Assembly (NCBI GenBank): GCA_023150805.1
Contig: JAKLKF010000007.1
Coordinates: 1 to 64,000, forward strand
Reading direction: 5' to 3'
Source: Myxococcota bacterium
GTDB lineage: Bacteria > Myxococcota_A > UBA796 > UBA2385
DNA length: 64,000 nt
The notes beneath the pieces were generated by a model. It ran no database searches and was not told the origin of the DNA. It was given only the letters and a program-made list of their open reading frames with translations. The translations under genes were made by a program, and so were the position numbers. Shown one piece after another: positions 1 through 8,454 of the stretch (positions are counted from its first letter, which is position 1; each line of letters begins with the position of its first letter).

Positions 1-1281
1 ATCGTCGGCCCCGACGAGGTCCCCGGCAACGGCGAGGACCTGGTCGACCTGACGGCGCTGGCGCCCGTGGCCAGCGACGGGCCCGAGCCCGCCCGCCACC
101 TCTTCACCTGGGCCCGCGCCGCCGCCGGCGGCCCCGCGCGCCGCCTGCTGGCCGTCACCGGCCTGGGCGGCGCGCTCGGCGCCCCCTCGGCCCTGGCCGG
201 CGTGGGCGGCCCGGCCGGCCTGCTCAAGACCGTCGCCCGCGAGCGCCCCGAGCTGCGGGTCCGCGTGGTCGACCTCGACCCGGCGCAGGACCCGGGCACC
301 CTGGCCGGCCTGGTCGCCGACGAGCTGGCCGGCGCCACGGCCAGCGCCGCCGGCGAGGTCGAGGTCGGCTGGTCCGAGGGCCGCCGCCTGCGCCAGGTGC
401 TGCGCGCGCGCCCGCTGCCCTCCGGCAAGCCGCTGCTCGAGCTGCCGCCCGAGGCGGTCGTGCTCATCACCGGCGGGGCCCGCGGCATCGCCGCCCGCGC
501 CGCCCTGGCCCTGATGCAGCGGGGCCCCTGCCACCTGGAGCTGGTCGGCCGCAGCCCCCTGCCCGCCGCCCCCGCCGACCCGGCCCTCGCGGCCGCGCCG
601 GACCGCAAGGCCCTGCGTGCCCTGCTGGTCGCCCGCGGTGGCCTGGGCCCCCGAGAGATCGAGGCCACCTGCGACCGCCTGCTCGCCGAGCGCGAGATCG
701 CGGCCAACCTGGAGGCCCTGCGCGCCGCCGGGGCACAGGTGCGCTACCACGCCCTCGACGTGCGCGACGAGGAGGCCTTCGGCGGCCTGATCGACGCCCT
801 GTACCAGGAGCACGGGCGCCTGGACGGCGTGGTGCACGCCGCCGGGGTGCTCGAGGACCGCCTGCTGGTCCACAAGACGCCGGAGTCCTTCGACCGGGTC
901 TTCGACACCAAGGTCAAGGCCGCCCGGGTCATCGCCCGCAAGCTGCGGCCGGGCGCCGCCTTCGTCGTCTTCTTCGGCAGCGTCTCCGGCGTGCTCGGCA
1001 ACAAGGGCCAGATCGACTACGCCGCCGCCAACGACGCGCTCGACAAGCTGGCCCGCACGCTCAACGGGCGGCTGGCCCGCCGCGTGGTGGCGATGGACTG
1101 GGGCCCCTGGGGCGGCGGCGGCATGGTCTCCGCCGAGCTGGAGCGCGAGTACGCCCGGCGCGGCATCGGGCTCATCGATCCCGCCGACGGCGCCCGCGCC
1201 TTCGTCGAGGAGCTGCTGCACGGCGACCCCTCGGAGGCGCAGGTGCTGTGGATGTGCGGGGCGCCCGAGAGCCTGTCTTGA
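1..1281 (+). CDS. PfaA-like polyketide/PUFA synthase, C-terminal ketoreductase (5' truncated by window)
   Basis: The reading frame is already open at base 1, so this is the last 426 codons of a longer gene. The visible part is a ketoreductase of the type at the C-terminus of PfaA-like PUFA synthases. It would reduce the beta-keto group of ACP-bound intermediates with NADPH in the cytoplasm. The segment before base 450 looks like the structural half of a KR. The catalytic half starts with the nucleotide-binding motif ITGGARGIAA, followed by the long insertion with LVARGGLGPREIE typical of PfaA KRs. Later come HAAGVLEDRL, FGSVSGVLGN (catalytic Ser) and QIDYAAANDALDK (Tyr and downstream residues). 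The domain ends in MDWGPWGGGGM. In PfaA relatives KS, AT and ACP repeats lie upstream; here that part is outside the window. The stop TGA overlaps the likely TTG start of the next synthase gene, so the two are coupled. Confidence 0.88.
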   Translation: MVGPDEVPGNGEDLVDLTALAPVASDGPEPARHLFTWARAAAGGPARRLLAVTGLGGALGAPSALAGVGGPAGLLKTVARERPELRVRVVDLDPAQDPGTLAGLVADELAGATASAAGEVEVGWSEGRRLRQVLRARPLPSGKPLLELPPEAVVLITGGARGIAARAALALMQRGPCHLELVGRSPLPAAPADPALAAAPDRKALRALLVARGGLGPREIEATCDRLLAEREIAANLEALRAAGAQVRYHALDVRDEEAFGGLIDALYQEHGRLDGVVHAAGVLEDRLLVHKTPESFDRVFDTKVKAARVIARKLRPGAAFVVFFGSVSGVLGNKGQIDYAAANDALDKLARTLNGRLARRVVAMDWGPWGGGGMVSAELEREYARRGIGLIDPADGARAFVEELLHGDPSEAQVLWMCGAPESLS

Positions 1282-4200
1282 GCCCGCAGCCGGCCGCGCC
1301 GCCCGTCGCCATCGTCGGGATGGCCTGCGTCTTCCCCGGGGCGCCCGACCTCGACGCCTACTGGCACAACCTGCGCGAGGGCGTCGACGCGATCACCACG
1401 GTCCCGCCCGCGCGCTGGGACCCCGTCTACTTCGACCCCGACAGCGCCGCGGCCGACCGCTTCTACTGCCGGCGCGGCGGCTTCGTCGACGGCCTGGTCG
1501 AGGTCGACGCCCTGGGCTTCGGCATCATGCCGGTCGCCGCCCGGGGGGCCGAGCCCGACCAGCTCGCCGCCCTGCAGCTCGCCTCCCGGGCCCTGGCCGA
1601 CGCCGGCTACGGAGAGCGGGGCGACCGGGCCCTGCCCGCCGACCGGACCGGCGTCATCCTGGGCCGCGGCAACTACATCGGCGCCGGCATGACGCGCCTG
1701 GAGCAGCACGTCCGCACCGCCGAGCAGCTCGTCAGCGCCCTGCGCGACCTGGTGCCCGGCATCGACGACAAGCGCCTCTCCCAGGTCAAGGCCGAGTTCC
1801 AGTCGCGGCTGTCCGCCTACGGCCCCGACACGGCCATCGGCCTGGTGCCCAACCTGACGGCCTCGCGCATCGCCAACCGCCTGGACCTGGGCGGCCCGGC
1901 CTACACCGTCGACGCCGCCTGCGCCTCGGCCCTGCTCGCCGTCGAGCAGGCCATGACCGGCCTGCAGAGCGGGCGCCTGGACCTGTGCCTGGCCGGCGGC
2001 GTGCACCTCTCCCACGACGTCGCCTTCTGGTCCGTCTTCACCCAGCTCGGCGCGCTGTCCCGCGGCCAGCAGATCCGACCCTTCGACCGCCGCGCCGACG
2101 GCCTGCTCATCGGCGAGGGGCTGGGGCTGCTGGTGCTCAAGCGCCTGGCGGACGCCCGCCGCGACGACGACCGGATCTACGCCGTGCTGCACGGCGCTGG
2201 CGTGGCCAGCGACGGCCGCGGCGCCACCATCATGACCCCCAGCCTGGGCGGCCAGCGCCTGGCCCTGGAGCGCGCCTGGTCCGGCTGCGGCCTGGACCCG
2301 GCGAGCATCGGCCTGGTCGAGGCCCACGGCACGGGCACCCCCGTCGGCGACGCCGCCGAGGTGGCCACGCTGCGCGACTTCTTCGGCCCCGCGGCCCCGG
2401 GCGCCGAGCGCGCCACCCTGGGCTCCGTCAAGTCGATGATCGGCCACACCATGCCCGCCGCGGGCGCCGCGGGGCTCATCAAGGCCGCGCTCGCCGTGCA
2501 CCACGGCCTGCGCCTGCCCTCGCTGCACTGCGAGGAGCCGCTGCCCGCCCTGGCCGACACCCGCTTCCAGGTCCTGCCGCACGCCGCGCCCTGGGCCGAC
2601 CACCGGCGGGTCGCCGCGGTCAACGCCTTCGGCTTCGGCGGCATCAACGGCCACGTCGTGCTCGCCAACGAGGAGGAGGCCCGCCGCGCCCGCCCGCGCC
2701 CCCGTGGCGACGAGGGGCTGCTGTGGCTGGCCCGCCCCGACCGGGCCGCCCTGCGCCGGGCGCTGGAGGAGGGGGCCGAGAGCGGCGGCGAGGGGCCCTG
2801 CCGCCTGGCGCTGGTCGACCCGACGCCCGCCCGCCGGCAGAAGGCCCTGGCCGCCCTGGACAAGGGCGGGGACCGCCGCGGCCGCGACGGGCTGTGGCTG
2901 GCCGAGCGCGGCCTGCTGCACCCCACGGGCGAGGGGCAGCCCGGACGGCTCTGCTTCCTCTTCCCCGGCGTCGAGGCCCAGGTACCGCCGCGGCTGCCCG
3001 ACGTGGCCCGCCACCTGGGCCGCGTCCTGCCCCCCGACGACGCGCTCACCGCGCTCGAGCGCCACGGCGCCACCGTCGTCGAGAACGGCCGCCTGCTGGC
3101 CGAGGCCCTGGCCGGCCTGGGCGTGCGCCCCGACCTGCTGGCCGGCCACAGCACCGGCGAGTGGACCGGCATGATGGCCGCCGGGCTCATCCCCAAGGGC
3201 GAGCTGGACGCCTTCCTGGCGACGCTCGACCCCGGCAGCCTGGAGGTGCCCGGCGTGGTCTTCCTGTCGGTCGGCGCCGGCCTGGACCGCGTGGAGCCGC
3301 TCGTCGCCGGCATCGACGACCTGGTCGTCAGCCACGACAACTGTCCGCACCAGGTCGTGCTCTGCGGGGCCGAGGGCGCCGTCGCCCAGGCCCGCGTGCG
3401 CCTGCAGCAGGCGCGGGTGCTGCACCACGAGCTGCCCTTCCGCTCGGGCTTCCACGCCCCCTTCTTCGCCCCCTTCCTGGCGCCGCACCGCCAGCGCCTG
3501 GCGACCATGCCCCTGGGCCCCGCCACCACCCCGCTGTGGTCGGCCACCACCTGCGCCCCCTACCCCCAGGACCTGGACGAGGTGCGGCGCCTGGCCGCCG
3601 ACCACCTGGTCCAGCCGGTGCGCTTCCGCGCGCTGACCGAGCGCCTGTACGACGCCGGCGCGCGGGTCTTCGTCCAGCTCGGCATGGGCAGCCTGGTCGG
3701 CTTCGTCTCCGACACCCTGCACGGTCGGCCCCACCTGGCGATCAGCGCCCAGGAGCCCCAGCGCCCCGGCCTGGCCCAGCTCCGCCGCGCCGCCGCCGCC
3801 CTCTTCGTCGAGGGCGCGCCCGTCGACCTGGGCCGCCTGGATCCCCCTCGCCCGGCCGCGCCCCGCGCCCCGCTGAAGCTCGACCTCGGCGTGCCCCTGG
3901 TGCGCCTGTCGACCCCGCTGCAGCTCGCCGCCGCGCCCGCGCCGTCGGCGCCGCCCCACCTCCCCGGCGATCCGGTCCTCGCCCGCTTCGAGGCCCTGGC
4001 CCGCGAGGTCGAGCACAGCCGCGACGCCGTCGCCCAGGCCTGGCGGCGCAGCGCCGCGCCAGCCCCGCCGCCGCCGCGGACCCACACCCGCCAGCTCAGC
4101 CTGTCGACCTGCCCCTTCCTGGCCGACCACAGCCTGATCCCCCAGCCGCCGGGCTGGCCCGTGATCTCCGACTGGAACCCGGTCGTGCCGATGACGATGA

Positions 4201-5456
4201 CGCTGCGCATGATGCTGGAGGCCGCCGCCGCCGCCGTGCCCGGCGCCGTCGCGGTGGGCCTGGAGCAGGTGCGCGCCCACCGCTGGCTGGCCGTCGAGCC
4301 CCCCGTCGAGGTCACCGTGCGCGCCGAGCCCCTGGCGGCCGACCGGGTGAAGGTCACCGTCGAGGGCTACTCCGAGGGCGTCGTCCGCCTGGCCCCCACC
4401 TGGCCCGCCCCCCCGGCCGCCGGCCCCGACACCCTCTCCGACGCGCAGCCCGTCGGCATCAGCGCGCGCGAGATGTACGACCAGCGCTGGATGTTCCACG
4501 GACCGGCCTACCAGGCCGTCGAGCGCCTCGACCAGGTCGGCGCCGACGGCATCACGGGGCTGCTCCGCGCGCTGCCGGCCGAGGGCGCCCTGCTGGACGC
4601 CGCCGGCCAGCTCTTCGGCCTGTGGGTGATGCTGCGGGTCGAGCGGGACAAGCTGGCCATGCCCGTCAAGCTGGAGCGGATCGAGCTGTTCGGCCCCGAG
4701 CCCGCCCCCGGCGAGCTGCTGCGCTGCGTCGTGCGCATCCGCCAGCTCGCCGCCCGCGAGGTGCGGGCCGACCTGGAGCTGGCCCGTGGGGGCGTCACCT
4801 GGTGCCGCATCACCGGCTGGACGGACTGGCGCTTCGAGACCGACGGCCGGCTGTGGCCCGTGATGCAGCGCACCGAGGAGCACCTCTTCGCCGAGTCCCG
4901 GGGCGACGGCCTGGCCATCGTGGACGATCCCGGCCGCTCCACCTCCTCCCGCGACTACCTGGCCCGCCGCTTCCTCGGCGCCCCCGAGCGGGCCGCCCTG
5001 GCCGCCCTGCCGCCCCGCGAGCAGGTCCCCTGGCTGCTGGGGCGCATCGCCGCCAAGGACGCCGTGCGCGGCCTGCTGCGCCAGCAGGGAGGCCCCCCCC
5101 TCTTCCCCGTCGAGCTGACCGTGGCCGAGGGCACCGACGGCCGGTGCGAGGTCGAGGGGCCCCAGGCGGCCGACCTGCGCCTGGACGTGGCCACCCTGGG
5201 CAGCCTGGCCGTCGCGCTCGCCGTGCGCGGCCACGAGCCCGGGGTCGCCATCGTGCCCGTCACCGGCGAGCTGCCCGAGCAGGCCGCCCGCCTGCACGCC
5301 GCGCGCGCGGCCCTCTCCCGTGCCCGCGGCCCGGTGGAGCCCGGCCGCCCCCCGGCCGAGGTGGTAGAGGTGGCCGGCGACCGCCTGTGCCTGGACGGGG
5401 TCTGGGTGGACACCCTCCGGCGCGGCGACCACATCCTGGCCTGGACGACGACATGA
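1278..5456 (+). CDS. Type I PUFA-like polyketide synthase, KS-AT-DH with putative PPTase domain
   Basis: This 1392-residue iterative-type synthase would condense and process acyl chains on an ACP. Order seen: ketosynthase (about 10-440) starting VAIVGMACVFPGA, active-site Cys about 215 in DAACASALL, His in VEAHGTGTP and in SMIGHTMPAAG. Next is an acyltransferase (about 560-840) with GHSTGEW, Ser about 625. A double-hotdog dehydratase follows (about 930-1190), with CPFLADHSLI (His about 951) and LLDAAGQ (Asp about 1107). The C-terminal 150 residues carry RIAAKDAVRGLL, which resembles the Lys/Glu helix of Sfp-type phosphopantetheinyl transferases; that call is an inference. There is no ACP or KR in this protein: the KR is in the gene before and a free ACP follows. 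TTG at 1278 is preferred because it overlaps the upstream stop; an in-frame GTG at 1248 is the alternative. The stop overlaps the ACP start (ATGA). Confidence 0.87.
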   Translation: MSPQPAAPPVAIVGMACVFPGAPDLDAYWHNLREGVDAITTVPPARWDPVYFDPDSAAADRFYCRRGGFVDGLVEVDALGFGIMPVAARGAEPDQLAALQLASRALADAGYGERGDRALPADRTGVILGRGNYIGAGMTRLEQHVRTAEQLVSALRDLVPGIDDKRLSQVKAEFQSRLSAYGPDTAIGLVPNLTASRIANRLDLGGPAYTVDAACASALLAVEQAMTGLQSGRLDLCLAGGVHLSHDVAFWSVFTQLGALSRGQQIRPFDRRADGLLIGEGLGLLVLKRLADARRDDDRIYAVLHGAGVASDGRGATIMTPSLGGQRLALERAWSGCGLDPASIGLVEAHGTGTPVGDAAEVATLRDFFGPAAPGAERATLGSVKSMIGHTMPAAGAAGLIKAALAVHHGLRLPSLHCEEPLPALADTRFQVLPHAAPWADHRRVAAVNAFGFGGINGHVVLANEEEARRARPRPRGDEGLLWLARPDRAALRRALEEGAESGGEGPCRLALVDPTPARRQKALAALDKGGDRRGRDGLWLAERGLLHPTGEGQPGRLCFLFPGVEAQVPPRLPDVARHLGRVLPPDDALTALERHGATVVENGRLLAEALAGLGVRPDLLAGHSTGEWTGMMAAGLIPKGELDAFLATLDPGSLEVPGVVFLSVGAGLDRVEPLVAGIDDLVVSHDNCPHQVVLCGAEGAVAQARVRLQQARVLHHELPFRSGFHAPFFAPFLAPHRQRLATMPLGPATTPLWSATTCAPYPQDLDEVRRLAADHLVQPVRFRALTERLYDAGARVFVQLGMGSLVGFVSDTLHGRPHLAISAQEPQRPGLAQLRRAAAALFVEGAPVDLGRLDPPRPAAPRAPLKLDLGVPLVRLSTPLQLAAAPAPSAPPHLPGDPVLARFEALAREVEHSRDAVAQAWRRSAAPAPPPPRTHTRQLSLSTCPFLADHSLIPQPPGWPVISDWNPVVPMTMTLRMMLEAAAAAVPGAVAVGLEQVRAHRWLAVEPPVEVTVRAEPLAADRVKVTVEGYSEGVVRLAPTWPAPPAAGPDTLSDAQPVGISAREMYDQRWMFHGPAYQAVERLDQVGADGITGLLRALPAEGALLDAAGQLFGLWVMLRVERDKLAMPVKLERIELFGPEPAPGELLRCVVRIRQLAAREVRADLELARGGVTWCRITGWTDWRFETDGRLWPVMQRTEEHLFAESRGDGLAIVDDPGRSTSSRDYLARRFLGAPERAALAALPPREQVPWLLGRIAAKDAVRGLLRQQGGPPLFPVELTVAEGTDGRCEVEGPQAADLRLDVATLGSLAVALAVRGHEPGVAIVPVTGELPEQAARLHAARAALSRARGPVEPGRPPAEVVEVAGDRLCLDGVWVDTLRRGDHILAWTTT

Positions 5457-5734
5457 GCGACAAGGCAGAGATCCTCGACACCATCGCCGGGCTGATCCGG
5501 CAGGTCGTGGGCGAGGACTGGATCGCCGACGTCGACATCGGCATGGACACCTCCTTCTCCGACGACCTGGAGCTGGAGAGCATCGAGTTCGTCGCCCTCG
5601 CCGAGCACCTGCAGCAGGTCTGGGGCGACCGCATCGACTTCGTCGGCTGGCTCTCGGGCATGGAGCTCGACGAGATCATCGGCCTGCGGGTGGGGCAGCT
5701 CGTCGACCACGTGGCGGGATGCCTCGAGCGCTGA
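5453..5734 (+). CDS. Free-standing acyl carrier protein
   Basis: A 93-residue acyl carrier protein. The sequence DDLELESIEFVAL matches the start of ACP helix II, and Ser43 is the expected phosphopantetheine attachment site. Acidic residues dominate, as usual for ACPs. The ATG overlaps the synthase stop in an ATGA arrangement, and the 3' end overlaps the following hydrolase gene by 16 bases, so translation is probably coupled in both directions. It would carry the growing or finished chain for the adjoining synthases, or serve as the hand-over carrier for the hydrolases. The Ser is preceded by Glu rather than the common Asp of the DSL motif, which also occurs in PKS-associated ACPs. Confidence 0.88.
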   Translation: MSDKAEILDTIAGLIRQVVGEDWIADVDIGMDTSFSDDLELESIEFVALAEHLQQVWGDRIDFVGWLSGMELDEIIGLRVGQLVDHVAGCLER

Positions 5735-6486
5735 ACGGAGAGGTCGGGCTCCACCTGGCGCTGCTTGGGCCCGAGGACGCCCGGCCTCCCGTCGTCATGT
5801 CGCACGGCCTGCTGGTGGGCAACCTGGCCACCTGGTACCTGACCTGCGCGCCCGCGGTGGCCCGCAGCCGCCGGGTCGTCACCTGGGACCTGCGGGGGCA
5901 CGGCATGAGCGACCGTCCACCCACCGGCTACGACCTGCCGACCATGGCCGGGGATCTGTCCACTGTGCTCGACCTGGTGAGCCCCGACGGCTCCGCCGAC
6001 CTGGTCGGCCACAGCTACGGCGCCCTGGTGGCCTTGCGCCTGGCCCTCTCCGCGCCCCGGCGGGTGCGCAGCCTGGCCCTGGTCGAGGCGCCCCTCTCCC
6101 GTGCCGACGTCGCCGCCCTGACCGGCTGGGCGAGCGTGCCCGCCGACCAGCTCGCCGCCGCCCTGCCGGCCGCGCTCCAGGCCGACCTGGACAGAGGTGG
6201 CCGCCGCGCCCGCCGCCTGCTCCAGGGGCTGGCCGCGCTGGTCACGGGGACCAGCGTGCTGGACGACGTCGCCGCCTTCCCCGGCCTGTCCGACGAGGAG
6301 CTGCGCCGCCTGTCCTGCCCCGTGCTGGCGATCTACGGCACGCGGAGCGCCTGCCGGCCCGAGGCCGACCGGCTGCGCCGGGTCCTGCCCACGGCCACCG
6401 TCGTCGAGGTCGAGGGCGGCCACTACCTGCCGCTGGAGGCGGCGGCCGACGTGGGCAGCCTGCTGGCGGGGTGGCTGCATGCCTGA
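5719..6486 (+). CDS. Alpha/beta hydrolase (first of two)
   Basis: A 255-residue alpha/beta hydrolase fold protein. It shows the oxyanion-loop HG in MSHGLLVGN, the cap-adjacent motif WDLRGHGMSDRP, and the nucleophile elbow GHSYGA with Ser99. The catalytic His is probably His235 in EGGHYLP. After strand beta-7 the usual acidic residue is not obvious: IYGTRSAC has Ser where the second hydrolase has YGEQSD, so the acid is missing or displaced. There is no signal peptide. Its place directly behind the ACP suggests a thioesterase or acyl-transfer role in release of the synthase product; that is inference from position. It overlaps the ACP gene by 16 bases and the next hydrolase by 8. Confidence 0.85.
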   Translation: MPRALNGEVGLHLALLGPEDARPPVVMSHGLLVGNLATWYLTCAPAVARSRRVVTWDLRGHGMSDRPPTGYDLPTMAGDLSTVLDLVSPDGSADLVGHSYGALVALRLALSAPRRVRSLALVEAPLSRADVAALTGWASVPADQLAAALPAALQADLDRGGRRARRLLQGLAALVTGTSVLDDVAAFPGLSDEELRRLSCPVLAIYGTRSACRPEADRLRRVLPTATVVEVEGGHYLPLEAAADVGSLLAGWLHA

Positions 6487-7267
6487 CCTGCGCGCCAACG
6501 GCCTGGCCTTCCACGCCCAGCTCCTGGGCCAGGGCCCGCCCGCCGTCGTCTTCCTGCACGGCGTGGTGATGGACAACCTGTCGAGCTGGTACTTCTCGGT
6601 GGCGCCCGCGGTGGCGCAGGTGACGCCGGTGCTGCTCTACGACCTGCGGGGGCACGGCCGCAGCGAGCGGCCCGCCACCGGCTACACCGTCGCCGACATG
6701 GTGGCGGACCTGGCGGCCTTGCTCGACGCCGCGGGCGCCCGGCCCCGGGTCCACCTGGTCGGCAACAGCATGGGCGGCCTGGTCGCGCTGGCCTTCGCGC
6801 TGGCCCACCCGGATCGGGTGGCCTCGCTGGCGCTGGTCGACGCCCACGTCAGCGACGGCGGCTTCGGCGAGCAGATGGCCGGCACCCTGCTGCTGGAGGG
6901 GCCGGCGCGCGACGCCGCCATTGCGACCCACTTCGCCGACTGGCTGGGCCGCCACAGCGAGCGCAAGCGCAACAAGCTGGCCGAGAACGCCCGCGCCCTG
7001 GTCCAGGGCACCAGCCTGGTCGCCGACCTGCGCGCCTCGCCGCCCTTCGACCCGGCCGCGCTCGCGGCCCTGTCCGTGCCGGTGCTGGCCCTGTACGGTG
7101 AACAGTCCGACATCCGCGACCGCGGCGAGGCCCTGGCCGCCACCCTGCCCTGCTGCACCCTGCGCCTGCTGCCCGGCTGCTCGCACAGCGTCATCTGGGA
7201 GGCGACCGTCCAGGTGCGAGAGGCGATCGTGCAGTGGATCCAGGCCCGGGAGGCGGAGCGGACCTGA
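6479..7267 (+). CDS. Alpha/beta hydrolase (second of two)
   Basis: A 262-residue alpha/beta hydrolase with a complete candidate triad: Ser97 in GNSMGG, Asp211 in YGEQSD and His236 in GCSHSV. It also has FLHGVVMDN near the start and YDLRGHGRSERP. It is clearly a paralogue of the gene before it; both share the GxxxDNLxxWY / GNLATWY segment and the RGHG block, so a tandem duplication is likely. ATG at 6479 was chosen because it overlaps the previous stop and yields a normal-length family member; longer in-frame extensions lie inside the upstream gene. Two bases separate it from the glycosyltransferase. Predicted role, by context only, is chain release or ester formation or hydrolysis on the synthase product. 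Confidence 0.86.
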   Translation: MPDLRANGLAFHAQLLGQGPPAVVFLHGVVMDNLSSWYFSVAPAVAQVTPVLLYDLRGHGRSERPATGYTVADMVADLAALLDAAGARPRVHLVGNSMGGLVALAFALAHPDRVASLALVDAHVSDGGFGEQMAGTLLLEGPARDAAIATHFADWLGRHSERKRNKLAENARALVQGTSLVADLRASPPFDPAALAALSVPVLALYGEQSDIRDRGEALAATLPCCTLRLLPGCSHSVIWEATVQVREAIVQWIQAREAERT

Positions 7268-7269
7268 CC

Positions 7270-8454
7270 ATGCGCGCGCTCTTCGTCGTCCCCCCCCTCA
7301 CCGGTCACGTCAACCCGACCGTCTCGGTCGCCCAGGCGCTGTCCGCCCGCGGGCACCAGGTCGCGTGGGTCGCCCACCCGGGCGCCGTGCGGCCGCTGTT
7401 GCCCGCCGACGCGACGCTGCTGCCCCTGGACGACCGGGTGCCCCAGGCCCTGCAGGCCGAGATGGTGGAGAAGGCCCGCGCCACCCGCGGCCTGGCGGCG
7501 CTCAAGTTCCTGTGGGAGGACTTCCTGCTGCCGCTGGCGCGGGCGATGGTGCCCGGGGTCGAGGCGGCGGTGGAGCAGTGGCGCCCCGACCTGCTCGTGG
7601 TCGACCAGCAGGCCCTGGCCGGCGGCATCGTCGCGCGCCGGCGGGGCCTGCCCTGGGCCACCTTCGCCACCACCTCCGCGGGCGTCACCGCCCCCCTCGC
7701 CGGCCTGCCCAAGGTCCAGGACTGGCTGGATCAACAGCTCCTCGACCTGCAACAGTCCCACGGCCTGCCCCCCCTGCCCGCGCCCGACCTCTCGCCACAG
7801 GCCGTCGTGGTCTTCAGCACCGCGGCCCTGGTGGGAGCCGTGCCCCTGCCACCGACCGTGCACCTGGTCGGGCCGGCCTTCGTCGACCGCCCCGATCGCA
7901 GCGGCTTCCCCTGGGATCGACTGTCCACCGCACACCCGCGCCTGCTCGTCTCGCTGGGCACGGTCAACGCCGAGCGCGGCGCGCGCTTCTACCAGGTCGT
8001 CGTGCAGGCCCTGGCGGAGGAGCCCGTCCAGGTCATCCTGGCGGCGCCGCCCGAGGTGGTCGGCCCCGTGCCTCCGTCCTGGATCGTCCAGCCCTGGGTG
8101 CCCCAGGTCCGCCTGCTGCCCCAGGTCCAGGCGGTGATCGGACACGGCGGCCACAACACCACCTGCGAGGCGCTGGCCGCCGGCCTGCCCCTGGTGCTGG
8201 CGCCCATCCGCGACGACCAGCCCGTCGTGGCCGAGCAGGTGGTCGCCGCGGGCGCCGGCCTGCGGGTGCGCTTCGGCCGGGTCGGCCCCGACGAGCTGCG
8301 GACCGCCGTCTGGCGCGTGCTGCGCGAGCCCGCCTTCCGCCAGGCCGCCGCCACCGTCGCGGCCAGCTTCGCCGCGGCGGGTGGGGCACAGGCCGCCGCG
8401 CGGGTGCTCGAAGACCTGGTCCCCGGCCGGACGAATCAGCCCGCGTCGAGCTGA
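7270..8454 (+). CDS. UGT/MGT-type glycosyltransferase (GT1)
   Basis: A 394-residue GT-B fold glycosyltransferase of the macrolide/sterol type (family GT1). The N-terminus LFVVPPLTGHVNPTVSVAQ is the acceptor-domain signature. The C-terminal donor-binding block is HGGHNTTCEALAAGLP followed by RDDQPVVAEQV, as in UGT and MGT enzymes. It would transfer a sugar from a nucleotide-sugar donor to a hydroxyl or carboxyl of a lipophilic acceptor. It is the last gene of the synthase operon, two bases after the second hydrolase, so the acceptor is most simply the polyketide or fatty product. The 3' end overlaps the convergent ATP-grasp gene by 19 bases. ATG 7270 fits the family N-terminus; the frame stays open a short way upstream. 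Confidence 0.9.
   Translation: MRALFVVPPLTGHVNPTVSVAQALSARGHQVAWVAHPGAVRPLLPADATLLPLDDRVPQALQAEMVEKARATRGLAALKFLWEDFLLPLARAMVPGVEAAVEQWRPDLLVVDQQALAGGIVARRRGLPWATFATTSAGVTAPLAGLPKVQDWLDQQLLDLQQSHGLPPLPAPDLSPQAVVVFSTAALVGAVPLPPTVHLVGPAFVDRPDRSGFPWDRLSTAHPRLLVSLGTVNAERGARFYQVVVQALAEEPVQVILAAPPEVVGPVPPSWIVQPWVPQVRLLPQVQAVIGHGGHNTTCEALAAGLPLVLAPIRDDQPVVAEQVVAAGAGLRVRFGRVGPDELRTAVWRVLREPAFRQAAATVAASFAAAGGAQAAARVLEDLVPGRTNQPASS

Noticed and set aside
1017..5432. A 1471-residue minus-strand open frame opposite the synthase
   Set aside because: It is the shadow of third-position G/C bias in the real + strand gene; its translation is repetitive Gly/Gln/Ala/Val without domains.
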